From assembly GCA_945947045.1 (NCBI GenBank), contig CAMEXG010000028.1:1-15024 (forward strand): 15,024 nt of DNA, read 5' to 3'. A model generated the notes under the pieces. That model ran no database searches. It was not told where the DNA came from and saw only the letters and a list, made by a program, of their open reading frames with translations. Below, in pieces: positions 8,075 to 14,335 of this stretch; positions within the stretch are counted from its first letter, which is position 1, and each line of letters starts with the position of its first letter. This stretch comes from an uncultured Spirochaetales bacterium (GTDB lineage Bacteria > Spirochaetota > Spirochaetia > Sphaerochaetales > Sphaerochaetaceae). The position numbers and the translations under genes were made by a program.

Positions 8075-8571
8075 TAGTCCCTCCTGACCTCTTCACCAAG
8101 TGTTGCAAGATAAGCCTTGAGCGTGCGGCTTCTGACAATTCCAACGCCTGCAGCAAGGAGGCAACATACTCCACTGATGCAAAGGTAGACGACACACTTT
8201 GCAAACTGTCCTGAACCCATTACAACCTGCTCCACCTTTGCAACTGTGACAACAGCTGTAGATGCACGTAATGGAATTATAAAAATACGGACAAACTGCA
8301 TAACACCCAAGAAAATAAGGACATAACAGTACTTTTCGCTATAAGTCTTCACTCCTTCCGAGGAGAGGAATGCAGCAAGCATGAACACAAGATTATAAAC
8401 GATGGAGGCACCGATCATAATTGTGTAATAGTAAGTACTTACATCAGACTTATAAATACAGACGAAGTAGAACACGTCAAACAAAATCGCCAATAAACAC
8501 AAGTTGGATGAGAACTTGTTCTTTATATAACGCATTCTATCCACTCTGGTGGCTTTATCTTGATCTTTCAT
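8074..8571 (-). CDS. Uncharacterised four-helix membrane protein, tyrosine/cysteine-rich
   Basis: A 165-residue protein of unknown function. A basic N-terminus (about 1-20, ending RYIKNKFSSN) precedes hydrophobic segments at about 22-40, 48-69, 81-99 and 124-146. The segment from helix 1 to helix 2 is rich in aromatics (FYFVCIYKSD, then STYYYTIMIG, residues 34-54), and SSEGVKTY (70-77) forms the next loop. Several cysteines lie in helix 4 (VVYLCISGVCCLL). I recall unnamed gut Firmicutes proteins of this style, unverified. Its ATG overlaps the previous stop (ATGA) and its stop overlaps the next start (TAATG), so it is locked between the 193-residue protein and the first ATPase. It may be paralogous to the protein at 6433-6990. 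Confidence 0.8.
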   Translation of the reverse strand: MKDQDKATRVDRMRYIKNKFSSNLCLLAILFDVFYFVCIYKSDVSTYYYTIMIGASIVYNLVFMLAAFLSSEGVKTYSEKYCYVLIFLGVMQFVRIFIIPLRASTAVVTVAKVEQVVMGSGQFAKCVVYLCISGVCCLLAAGVGIVRSRTLKAYLATLGEEVRRD

Positions 8572-9149
8572 GATCTGCCTCCTTGGACAAGAGCTTTTTC
8601 ACCCTTCATAAGCTTTACTTTCCAAACTGTGTTGAAAACCAAGAGTCCGACTTCAACAAGGCCAAAACCAAATACCAGGTAATGGATGTCGAACCAGAAT
8701 GTAGACTCTGTATATTTCTGCTTAAACATTGTAGCGTGGCGCATCAATGCTTCAAAATCCACATTAAGCCACTGTGCTCTGAAGTACTGAATCTGGAAAT
8801 GAGCCCAGACAGCCACAGCAAGCATTGATAGAGCGAATACTGCAATAGCCACATAGTTACCTATATAGTATCTTCTGCGGTTATTAGTCTGAGTAATGAA
8901 GAGAAGGCATGCAGCCAAAAGCAACCATACTCCTGTCACCAGGAATGTTCGGTTAAACCCCTGCATGTTGTAATAGACTATCGATCCCGGCACCGTCGTG
9001 TAAGTGAGATCCGACGGATCTAGCATCGTGGAATAAAGGCAATCATAAAGGTCCGTCATTATTCCAAGAGAATAGATGAAGACGATTAGACCGGCAGCCA
9101 GTGCAAGATAGCAGACTAGTTTCTGAAAAGACATCTGCTTTTTGTACAT
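8568..9149 (-). CDS. Uncharacterised four-helix membrane protein
   Basis: A 193-residue protein of unknown function. Hydrophobic segments lie at about 11-31, 68-85, 96-117 and 155-176. The first outer loop (32-67) is polar, with LYDCLYSTMLDP and VPGSIVYYNMQGFNR, and the second large loop (118-154) is rich in aromatics and ends TFWFDIHY. Both loops would face the same side, probably the periplasm, and could contact the binding protein encoded just before. The tail is basic (KVKLMKGEKAL). The start ATG at 9149 follows GGAGGGGG. A second in-frame ATG five codons on is possible but lacks its own site. It is the first gene after the hairpin that follows the substrate-binding-protein gene. Confidence 0.8.
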   Translation of the reverse strand: MYKKQMSFQKLVCYLALAAGLIVFIYSLGIMTDLYDCLYSTMLDPSDLTYTTVPGSIVYYNMQGFNRTFLVTGVWLLLAACLLFITQTNNRRRYYIGNYVAIAVFALSMLAVAVWAHFQIQYFRAQWLNVDFEALMRHATMFKQKYTESTFWFDIHYLVFGFGLVEVGLLVFNTVWKVKLMKGEKALVQGGRS

Positions 9150-9178
9150 AACCCCCTCCTGTTTGTTTTTAAGGATAT

Positions 9179-9206
9179 CCGTTCCAGGGGATGACCCCCT
9201 GGACGG
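9179..9206 (-). other. Intercistronic stem-loop after the binding-protein gene
   Basis: An 11-bp stem with a single bulge (9179-9182 with 9203-9206, and 9184-9190 with 9196-9202, core CCAGGGG/CCCCTGG) sits in the 80-nt gap between the binding-protein stop and the next gene. No T-run follows on the minus strand, so it is unlikely to be a full terminator. Such hairpins behind binding-protein genes often protect the upstream mRNA from 3' exonucleases, or partly attenuate, giving excess binding protein over membrane subunits. Confidence 0.7.
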
Positions 9207-9229
9207 TTAGATGATGAGATTTACCAAAA

Positions 9230-11383
9230 TTACTTGGAAATCGTGTTGTAATACTTAAGATCGCGGTCCCATGCACCCTGCTTAATGAAGAGGTACTGAG
9301 CTCCACCCCAGCTTTCGGAAACTGTCTTGACAGTTGCTTCTGCACTTGAGCAGCCTTCCAATGTGTAACCCTTTGCAATCTGGTCACAGAGGATGTTGAC
9401 CTTACCCTTCTGCTGGTTGAACTGTGCCTGAAGTTCTGTGTATGTGTTGACTGTATCTGTCTCAACCTTTGTTGTAGGAAGTGTTGTTGGGATAGATGTG
9501 TACCACATATTGTCGCATACAGCGAGTTCAGGATGCTTGATTGTTCCAAGTCCGATAGCGACGGAAATCTTTCCAGCGCCTTCCTTACCAACAGCGTGTG
9601 TGCACTGATACTCGAATGCCTGGCTCTTTGCGAAGGAGAGAGTTGATCCAAGATACATTCTTGCGAAGTTGGTGTAGTTACCGGATGTAAGCTTCCACAA
9701 GAGTTCTTCTGTAACATCTGCAATCTCCGGCATCGCTTTACCGTTGAAGTTGAATGTTACATAACTGCCGTCAGCATTTGTCTTAATAAATACATCTGGA
9801 CCATAGCTCATGAGAATCTGTCCCTTTTCGCTATATGCATAGTCGATGAGAGCAAGAGCTGCATAGAGCTTATCTGTATCGTCGCCGATACCAGCCTTTG
9901 AAAGTGCCCAACCATCTGTCTTAACACTTCTCCAGGATTCTGTGAATCTCATATAGACGCCGTTAGGATCTGTTCCGTCGAACCAGAGTGCAACAGGAAC
10001 CATAACTGCCATGTACTTCTCGCCTTCCTGAAGCTTTGTAGCGTTCATGATAGTCTGAGTCTGGTTGTAGTCATAGCTCATGAAGCCAAGATCGTTCTCG
10101 AGCATCTTTGCTGATGTTTCTGCAGAAGAATCAACAAATGACTTGGAGATGAGTCCTTCCTTAGCCATAGCATTCATTCTTTCCATTGCTTCATATGTAG
10201 CAACTTCCTGTCTAGCATCATGGAGCTTGCCATCAGCACCGAAGTAGAGGTAATCCTGTCTTGATTCAAGACCGCGTACGCCAAAGAGTGTGCCGGCGAA
10301 TCTGAAGAGGTCGACTCTTCTCTGGTTGTTGGCGTCTTCTCTTGAGAAGAGACCCTGTACAGTGTCTGTTCCGTTGAGAGTATAAGCGTTAGCGACAACA
10401 CAGCGGAGGAGAGCAACGAGTTCATCAGCATCCCAAGCTGCATTCTGGCCAGCAAAGAGGTCAGATCTCTTTGTTCCATAGTATCCATTGTAAGCAGCGT
10501 CGATGTAGTCTCTGAGCATGTTGACAGCTTCAACACCAGAAACTTCACCCTTAGCGAGTGCACTGTTCATGACAGCAACAATGTTACCAGCCTTGTCATA
10601 ATCTTTTGTGAGATCAAATGTGCCTGTTCCTTCAGCGTTGACTGTCTCAACTGTGACTTTTCCGCTTGTAGGCATATATGGCTCGTATGCAGCTGCATTG
10701 AGCTTTCCGCACTTCTCTGCTGTAAATGCACCTTCTCCGTCAAGAAGCTTTTCAAGCCAGTCGACTCTCATGAGAGGCATTCTTTCGATATCGTTTACAC
10801 CATCGAAATATGGGGAGAAGTAGATGGCACCTGTAGATGTGTTACCTGTGATTGAAAGGCGAACGATTGGGTTTGAATCAAGATAAGCCTTGAAGTTTGG
10901 CATCATATCGAGGTATGGAGCGATGTCGACAAAGCTTCCCTTTTCACCATAGTCTACGAGAGAAGTAGCGTTACCGGAAACTACATCGACTTCATTGAGC
11001 TTCTCTACCCAATACTTAAGTTCGTTTGTAGCGCTGTTTCCCTGATACTTGTCTTCAATCTTAATGTTAAGGATATTCTGGACTTCAACCCAAGTCGGCT
11101 TGAGGTCGCCAGCATGATACATAACACCTGCAAGTTCGACTCCAGCACCAGCTGTATCAGCATCAAAGCTGAGACCTGTCTTCTTGCTGTTGTATCCTGT
11201 AGCCATTCTTAATACTGTTCCGTCAGCATAAGTAAGAGTCTTTGTCTCTTCAACCTTCTCTTCTACAACAGGAGCTGGAGTTGCAGCAGGAGTTTCCTGG
11301 ACTGAAATCTCCTTTCCTCCATTAGCCATAAGAGAACAGATGGCGACAAGAGCCAGAAGAACTGTCAGAAATGATTTTTTCAT
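9230..11383 (-). CDS. Large periplasmic sugar-binding protein of ABC importer
   Basis: Extracytoplasmic solute-binding protein of the LplA/LipO-like carbohydrate class, 717 residues, longer than the roughly 500-560 usual for that class. It has a basic start and a hydrophobic core, then SLMANGG near residues 17-23, read as a signal peptidase I site after A20. Cys16 is preceded by Ile, which does not fit a normal lipobox, so lipidation is possible but less likely. A low-complexity Pro/Ala/Glu/Val linker (about 29-48) precedes the folded part, which is rich in Tyr, Trp, Ala and Gly, as expected for sugar binding. The ATG at 11383 follows CGGAGGAAAAC. It lies between the permease genes and a strong hairpin, the normal place for the highest-expressed subunit. 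The ligand cannot be read from the sequence. Confidence 0.85.
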   Translation of the reverse strand: MKKSFLTVLLALVAICSLMANGGKEISVQETPAATPAPVVEEKVEETKTLTYADGTVLRMATGYNSKKTGLSFDADTAGAGVELAGVMYHAGDLKPTWVEVQNILNIKIEDKYQGNSATNELKYWVEKLNEVDVVSGNATSLVDYGEKGSFVDIAPYLDMMPNFKAYLDSNPIVRLSITGNTSTGAIYFSPYFDGVNDIERMPLMRVDWLEKLLDGEGAFTAEKCGKLNAAAYEPYMPTSGKVTVETVNAEGTGTFDLTKDYDKAGNIVAVMNSALAKGEVSGVEAVNMLRDYIDAAYNGYYGTKRSDLFAGQNAAWDADELVALLRCVVANAYTLNGTDTVQGLFSREDANNQRRVDLFRFAGTLFGVRGLESRQDYLYFGADGKLHDARQEVATYEAMERMNAMAKEGLISKSFVDSSAETSAKMLENDLGFMSYDYNQTQTIMNATKLQEGEKYMAVMVPVALWFDGTDPNGVYMRFTESWRSVKTDGWALSKAGIGDDTDKLYAALALIDYAYSEKGQILMSYGPDVFIKTNADGSYVTFNFNGKAMPEIADVTEELLWKLTSGNYTNFARMYLGSTLSFAKSQAFEYQCTHAVGKEGAGKISVAIGLGTIKHPELAVCDNMWYTSIPTTLPTTKVETDTVNTYTELQAQFNQQKGKVNILCDQIAKGYTLEGCSSAEATVKTVSESWGGAQYLFIKQGAWDRDLKYYNTISK

Positions 11384-11425
11384 AGTTTTCCTCCGTTTGA
11401 ATATAAAACTATCACCAAATTTTTA

Positions 11426-12316
11426 TTATTCTTTGACTCCACCCACGTTTACACCCTTTGCGAAGTACTTCTGAATAAAGGGGTAGATAACGAGGATTGG
11501 AACAATTGAACACACAATAAGAGCATAGATTACAGAGTCGGAGGCAAAAGCTTCGTTCCATCCGCTCATGACTTCCGGATCTGTATATTCTTCAAGCATA
11601 AGTCTGATATAGACCATCAATGGATGCTCGTTTGAGTTACTGATCATCTGGCGTGCCCAGAAGTAACCGTTCCATCTTGAGATTCCGAAGAAGAGGGCGA
11701 CAGTTGCTATTGTGGATTTACTCATCGGTATATATACCTTTGAGAGAACCTGGAATTCTGTTGCACCGTCTACAATAGCTGCTTCTTCGATTTCTGAAGG
11801 TACGCCTTCGAAAGCGTTTCTCAAGAGAATTACGTTCATGGCAGCCATACCCATTGCGATGATGACAAGCCACTTGTCATCCATGATACCTACTTTGTTG
11901 AACACAGCCTTTGTGTTGAGGTAGTTGAGGTACTGTGGAACAATACCTGCACTGAACCACATTGTGAAGACCAAGAAGAAGTTGAAGGTCTTTCTAAACA
12001 ACAGTCTCTTCTTAGAAAGGGCATATGCACCGAGAATAGAGTATCCAAGGGCCCAGATAGTACCGAAAAGAGTGATGTAGAGTGTATTGGAGTAAGCATT
12101 CCAGAACATATTGTTACTGAACATCTTTCCAAATGCCTCAAACTGGATATCTTTCGGGAAAAGTACGACTTCAGAGTACTCTACAGCCTTTCTTCCGCTT
12201 ATTGATGATGATACTGCGTAAAGAAATGGATAGAGACAGCAGATAGCAAACATTGTAAGAAGCGTATAGCTGACTATTTTGAAAATAAGTTCCGATGTTT
12301 CAAGTTTTCTTTTCAT
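11426..12316 (-). CDS. ABC sugar permease, LplC/YtcP type
   Basis: Inner-membrane permease subunit of a CUT1 importer (MalG-like, LplC/YtcP branch), 296 residues with six predicted helices. The EAA loop that docks on the ATPase is at residues 177-197: EEAAIVDGA, then VYIP. A short cytoplasmic N-terminus leads into the first helix (about 12-34, with CCLYPFLYAVSSS), typical of this branch. The C-terminus ends GGVKE, as in many LplC-like proteins. The ATG follows GGGGGTGG, 12 nt after the stop of the LplB-like gene, so the two permeases are co-translated and should form the membrane heterodimer. Bacillus relatives carry oligosaccharides from complex polysaccharides, which is a hint, not proof. 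Confidence 0.93.
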   Translation of the reverse strand: MKRKLETSELIFKIVSYTLLTMFAICCLYPFLYAVSSSISGRKAVEYSEVVLFPKDIQFEAFGKMFSNNMFWNAYSNTLYITLFGTIWALGYSILGAYALSKKRLLFRKTFNFFLVFTMWFSAGIVPQYLNYLNTKAVFNKVGIMDDKWLVIIAMGMAAMNVILLRNAFEGVPSEIEEAAIVDGATEFQVLSKVYIPMSKSTIATVALFFGISRWNGYFWARQMISNSNEHPLMVYIRLMLEEYTDPEVMSGWNEAFASDSVIYALIVCSIVPILVIYPFIQKYFAKGVNVGGVKE

Positions 12317-12328
12317 TGTCCACCCCCA

Positions 12329-13381
12329 TCAATACAACGATACGTCGGATGCCTTTCTGGCAATCGTATTTGCACCTATGACAAGGAGCATACCAATGAT
12401 GTTGTTCATCATCTCCGCAGCTGTAGCAAGCCCCTTCGCAGCACCCTCGAGACCATAACGCTGGGCAAACGTAGATACTACGTCGGCTGTTACATATGTA
12501 TTCGGGTTATAGAGAAGGAGAACCTTTTCATATCCTATGGAAAGGAGAGAGCCGATTCTTGTAATAAGCATGATGACGATAGTGGAGAGAATACATGGAA
12601 GAACGACAAATCTCATCTGGGCCATCTTTCCAGCTCCGTCAATCTGAGCAGCTTCATAACTGGTCGGAGAGATGGCGATGATGGCTGCAAAGTATACGAT
12701 GGAACCGTAACCTGCCTCTTCCCAGATTCCACTAAGCTGATAAATGCCTCTAAAGAAGCCAGGGTTGTTCAAAAGACCGGAATTAGCAACTTCGTTTGTA
12801 ATGAAGCCCAACTTGGCCAAGAGTTGTGATATTACACCGCAGTTGGATGTAATGGCGCCCTGCTTTACAAGCATGGTTACAAGAGAAGTCATGACGACAG
12901 TCGACATAAACTTTGGAAGATATGTCAAAACCTGATAAACACTTCTTGCAACGTTAGACTTTATTTCATTAAAGAAGAGTGCAAGGATAATAGGAACTGG
13001 GAACCCAAAACAAAGACCATAGAAAGATAAGAGGAATGTGTTCCTCAAAGCTCTCCAGAACTCTGCAGAAAGAGAATCTCCACCTACAAGCAACCTTTTA
13101 AAGTATGAAAAACCGGAGAAAAGCTGCTGAGATACAGGAAGTACCTCATCAGAGACTTTGAAACAACCCAATAGCTCATACATCGGGAAGTATCTCCAGA
13201 AGAGGAACACCAACAACATAGGAAGAAGCATTACGTAAAGACGCCAGTCTTTTACGATGGTTCTACCGACATGAAGCCAATAATGTTTCTCAACGTCGTC
13301 CCTGACCATTTGTTCCGGGTCTTCCCTATAGGTACCCGTCGATTCATCATAGATGAGATAATCAGAAGCCTTAGCCTTCAT
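12329..13381 (-). CDS. ABC sugar permease, LplB/YteP type
   Basis: Inner-membrane permease subunit of a CUT1 importer (MalF-like, LplB/YteP branch), 350 residues with about six helices. The EAA loop is at residues 243-262 (EAAQIDGAGK, then VVLP). The C-terminus ends ASDVSLY, like the short S-L-aromatic ends of LplB proteins. A charged cytoplasmic extension (about residues 1-45, with YDESTGTYREDPE) precedes the first helix and is longer than in LplB of Bacillus. The start is ATG at 13381, supported by AAGGGAGGG a few bases upstream. A further in-frame ATG at 13408 lies before that site and lacks its own. The chosen start overlaps the end of the upstream S-component-like gene by 11 nt, which suggests translational coupling. 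Confidence 0.93.
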   Translation of the reverse strand: MKAKASDYLIYDESTGTYREDPEQMVRDDVEKHYWLHVGRTIVKDWRLYVMLLPMLLVFLFWRYFPMYELLGCFKVSDEVLPVSQQLFSGFSYFKRLLVGGDSLSAEFWRALRNTFLLSFYGLCFGFPVPIILALFFNEIKSNVARSVYQVLTYLPKFMSTVVMTSLVTMLVKQGAITSNCGVISQLLAKLGFITNEVANSGLLNNPGFFRGIYQLSGIWEEAGYGSIVYFAAIIAISPTSYEAAQIDGAGKMAQMRFVVLPCILSTIVIMLITRIGSLLSIGYEKVLLLYNPNTYVTADVVSTFAQRYGLEGAAKGLATAAEMMNNIIGMLLVIGANTIARKASDVSLY

Positions 13382-13964
13382 CTTTCCCTCCCTTTTCCTT
13401 TTCCTCATCGGACTTTAGGCGTACAAGATACGAAATCTGATCTTCAAATACACCGTCAAGTCTCCTGACAATCCAAATAATAACAAGCGCAAATACCCAA
13501 GAAAGAACATCAGTCGTCAAAAAGTCGACTAAAGCTCCGGCACCCTTTCCCAAGATCAGCGACACCACACCTCTACCAAAAGCCATGAGAAGAAATACGA
13601 CAGTAGCGTATAGAAAAGAAAAGAAAACACCGGAGCGAATCTTATCTTTTCCCATCTTCTTAACCATCAGGAGAGATAAAACAGAGAAGAGATTCCCCAG
13701 GACATATACTGCGTACTGAACAGCCCCTGCCTTTGAAGCAAAACAGATGGCCACACCTCCAAGTGCACTGTAAAACAAGCCATAAAGACCCCATCTCATA
13801 TAAACAATCGTCGTTAGAGCAGGAACTAATGAAAGCGTCCACGGCTGAGATTTGAACCATACCGTACCTGCCTTTACTACAATCGTCTCAAAAACAAACA
13901 GCAGTACGGTCCAGATCAATAAATCCATTGATTGGTATCTTCTCAGTCCTGAATCTCTACCCAT
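13371..13964 (-). CDS. Six-helix membrane protein resembling an ECF S-component
   Basis: The first operon gene encodes a 197-residue hydrophobic protein with about six segments (14-33, 43-57, 59-77, 83-103, 112-139, 148-167). The pattern of small residues, LVPAL (46-50), then WGLYGLFYSALGG (58-70) and YVLGNLF (87-93), resembles the substrate-binding S-components of ECF vitamin transporters. The basic tail IVRRLDGVFEDQISYLVRL (165-183) then turns strongly charged (EEKEKGGKDEG). No ECF T-component or A-components lie nearby, so it may be an accessory part of the sugar importer. I recall similar unnamed proteins in gut Firmicutes, unverified. The start is uncertain: ATG at 13964 has AAAGGGG about 17 nt upstream, while an in-frame ATG at 13928 (MDLLIW) has only GAGAAG upstream. 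The S-component link is inferred from the hydrophobic pattern only. Confidence 0.75.
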   Translation of the reverse strand: MGRDSGLRRYQSMDLLIWTVLLFVFETIVVKAGTVWFKSQPWTLSLVPALTTIVYMRWGLYGLFYSALGGVAICFASKAGAVQYAVYVLGNLFSVLSLLMVKKMGKDKIRSGVFFSFLYATVVFLLMAFGRGVVSLILGKGAGALVDFLTTDVLSWVFALVIIWIVRRLDGVFEDQISYLVRLKSDEEKEKGGKDEG

Positions 13965-13966
13965 AC

Positions 13967-13978
13967 AGACAGTTGTCT
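13967..13978. promoter_or_regulatory. Inverted repeat in operon leader, possible operator or hairpin
   Basis: AGACA-GT-TGTCT is a perfect 5-bp inverted repeat with a 2-nt centre. It lies a few bases before the first start codon and about 10-22 nt past the predicted transcription start. The position suits a repressor site. As RNA it might instead bring the distant AAAGGGG ribosome site closer to the ATG. Its short length makes chance possible. Confidence 0.35.
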
Positions 13979-13995
13979 ACCCCTTTGGTTTGATA

Positions 13996-14026
13996 ATTTT
14001 ATCATCCATTAATCTTGAGTTGTCAA
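13996..14026 (-). promoter_or_regulatory. Sigma70-type promoter of the ABC operon
   Basis: On the minus strand a perfect TTGACA (14021-14026) is followed 19 nt later by TAAAAT (13996-14001), or 17 nt later by GATAAA (13998-14003). A T-tract just upstream of the -35 may help RNA polymerase. The predicted start is near 13989, giving a leader of about 25 nt before the first operon gene. This is the best promoter seen on this strand upstream of the operon. Confidence 0.65.
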
Positions 14027-14089
14027 AAAAGTTCATATTTTTTGTCTGTTTCACCTTTTTTTTGACAGCAAGAGAATCGGATGATAAAA
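13997..14089. repeat. Pair of inverted promoter-like repeats
   Basis: The sequence TTGACA ... CAAGA, five bases, GGATGATAAAA occurs twice in opposite directions around a centre near 14044. One copy is on the minus strand (operon promoter, 13997-14026) and one on the plus strand (14062-14089). The CAAGA-to-GATAAAA part aligns without gaps; the distance from TTGACA differs by 2 nt. T- and A-tracts fill the middle. This is either a divergent promoter pair or a shared regulator site. Confidence 0.55.
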
Positions 14090-14090
14090 G
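14062..14090 (+). promoter_or_regulatory. Divergent promoter-like site facing ffs
   Basis: On the plus strand TTGACA (14062-14067) and TAAAAG (14085-14090) are 17 nt apart, a good sigma70 layout. No coding gene lies downstream; the next gene is the SRP RNA about 140 nt away. It may drive a longer precursor of that RNA or a leader RNA. Apart from this site I see no gene in 14091-14196. Confidence 0.45.
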
Positions 14091-14196
14091 AATCCCCCCT
14101 TTACCATCTATTTTTTAATGAAATTTGGAAGATAATACAGTCAGCCTTTTTGTAAAAAACGGATTTTTGATGCTTTTGAGAGGTTTTCCACCCCTC

Positions 14197-14225
14197 TTTA
14201 CTCAAAATGAAAAATCATTCAGAAT
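14197..14225 (+). promoter_or_regulatory. Proximal promoter of ffs
   Basis: TTTACT (14197-14202), a 17-nt spacer and CAGAAT (14220-14225) match sigma70 boxes 4 of 6 each. They put the transcription start at 14232-14233, exactly at the 5' end predicted from the RNA fold. The positional fit is the main support. Confidence 0.5.
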
Positions 14226-14232
14226 ATTCCCT

Positions 14233-14335
14233 GCAGCAGATGCCAGGCAATGCATGCCTCCCAACCCCGCCAGGACAGGAATGTAGCAACGGTCAGAGGA
14301 TTATGTATGTGACCAGGATTATTTGCTGCTCTTTT
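14233..14335 (+). ncRNA. ffs: Small bacterial SRP RNA (4.5S type)
   Basis: RNA of the signal recognition particle, which binds Ffh and targets membrane proteins to the translocon. The conserved domain IV is clear: GCCAGGAC, A, the GGAA tetraloop (14278-14281), T, then GTAGCAACGG, preserving the asymmetric loop that Ffh binds. Outer ends pair GCAGCAGAT (14233-14241) with ATTTGCTGC (14321-14329) through one G-U pair, so the mature RNA is a hairpin of about 97 nt. CTTTTTTT follows directly, so the RNA's own closing stem may act as its terminator. No Alu domain is present, as in the short Gram-negative type. The 3' end overlaps the stop-codon region of the gene on the opposite strand. Confidence 0.88.

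Noticed and set aside
9169..9723. Minus-strand reading frame of 184 codons within the binding-protein region
   Set aside because: It is an alternate frame of the 717-residue gene, rich in Ser/Gln/His as expected for a shifted frame, and it runs into the intercistronic hairpin.
13382..13408. Earlier start for the LplB-like permease
   Set aside because: The extra residues (RKRKREGK) come from translating the ribosome-site region; the GGGAGGG before the ATG at 13381 fits better.
14025..14063. A- and T-tracts suggesting phased DNA bending
   Set aside because: Tract centres are about 13 and 19 nt apart, not in step with the helix repeat, so strong intrinsic curvature is not supported.
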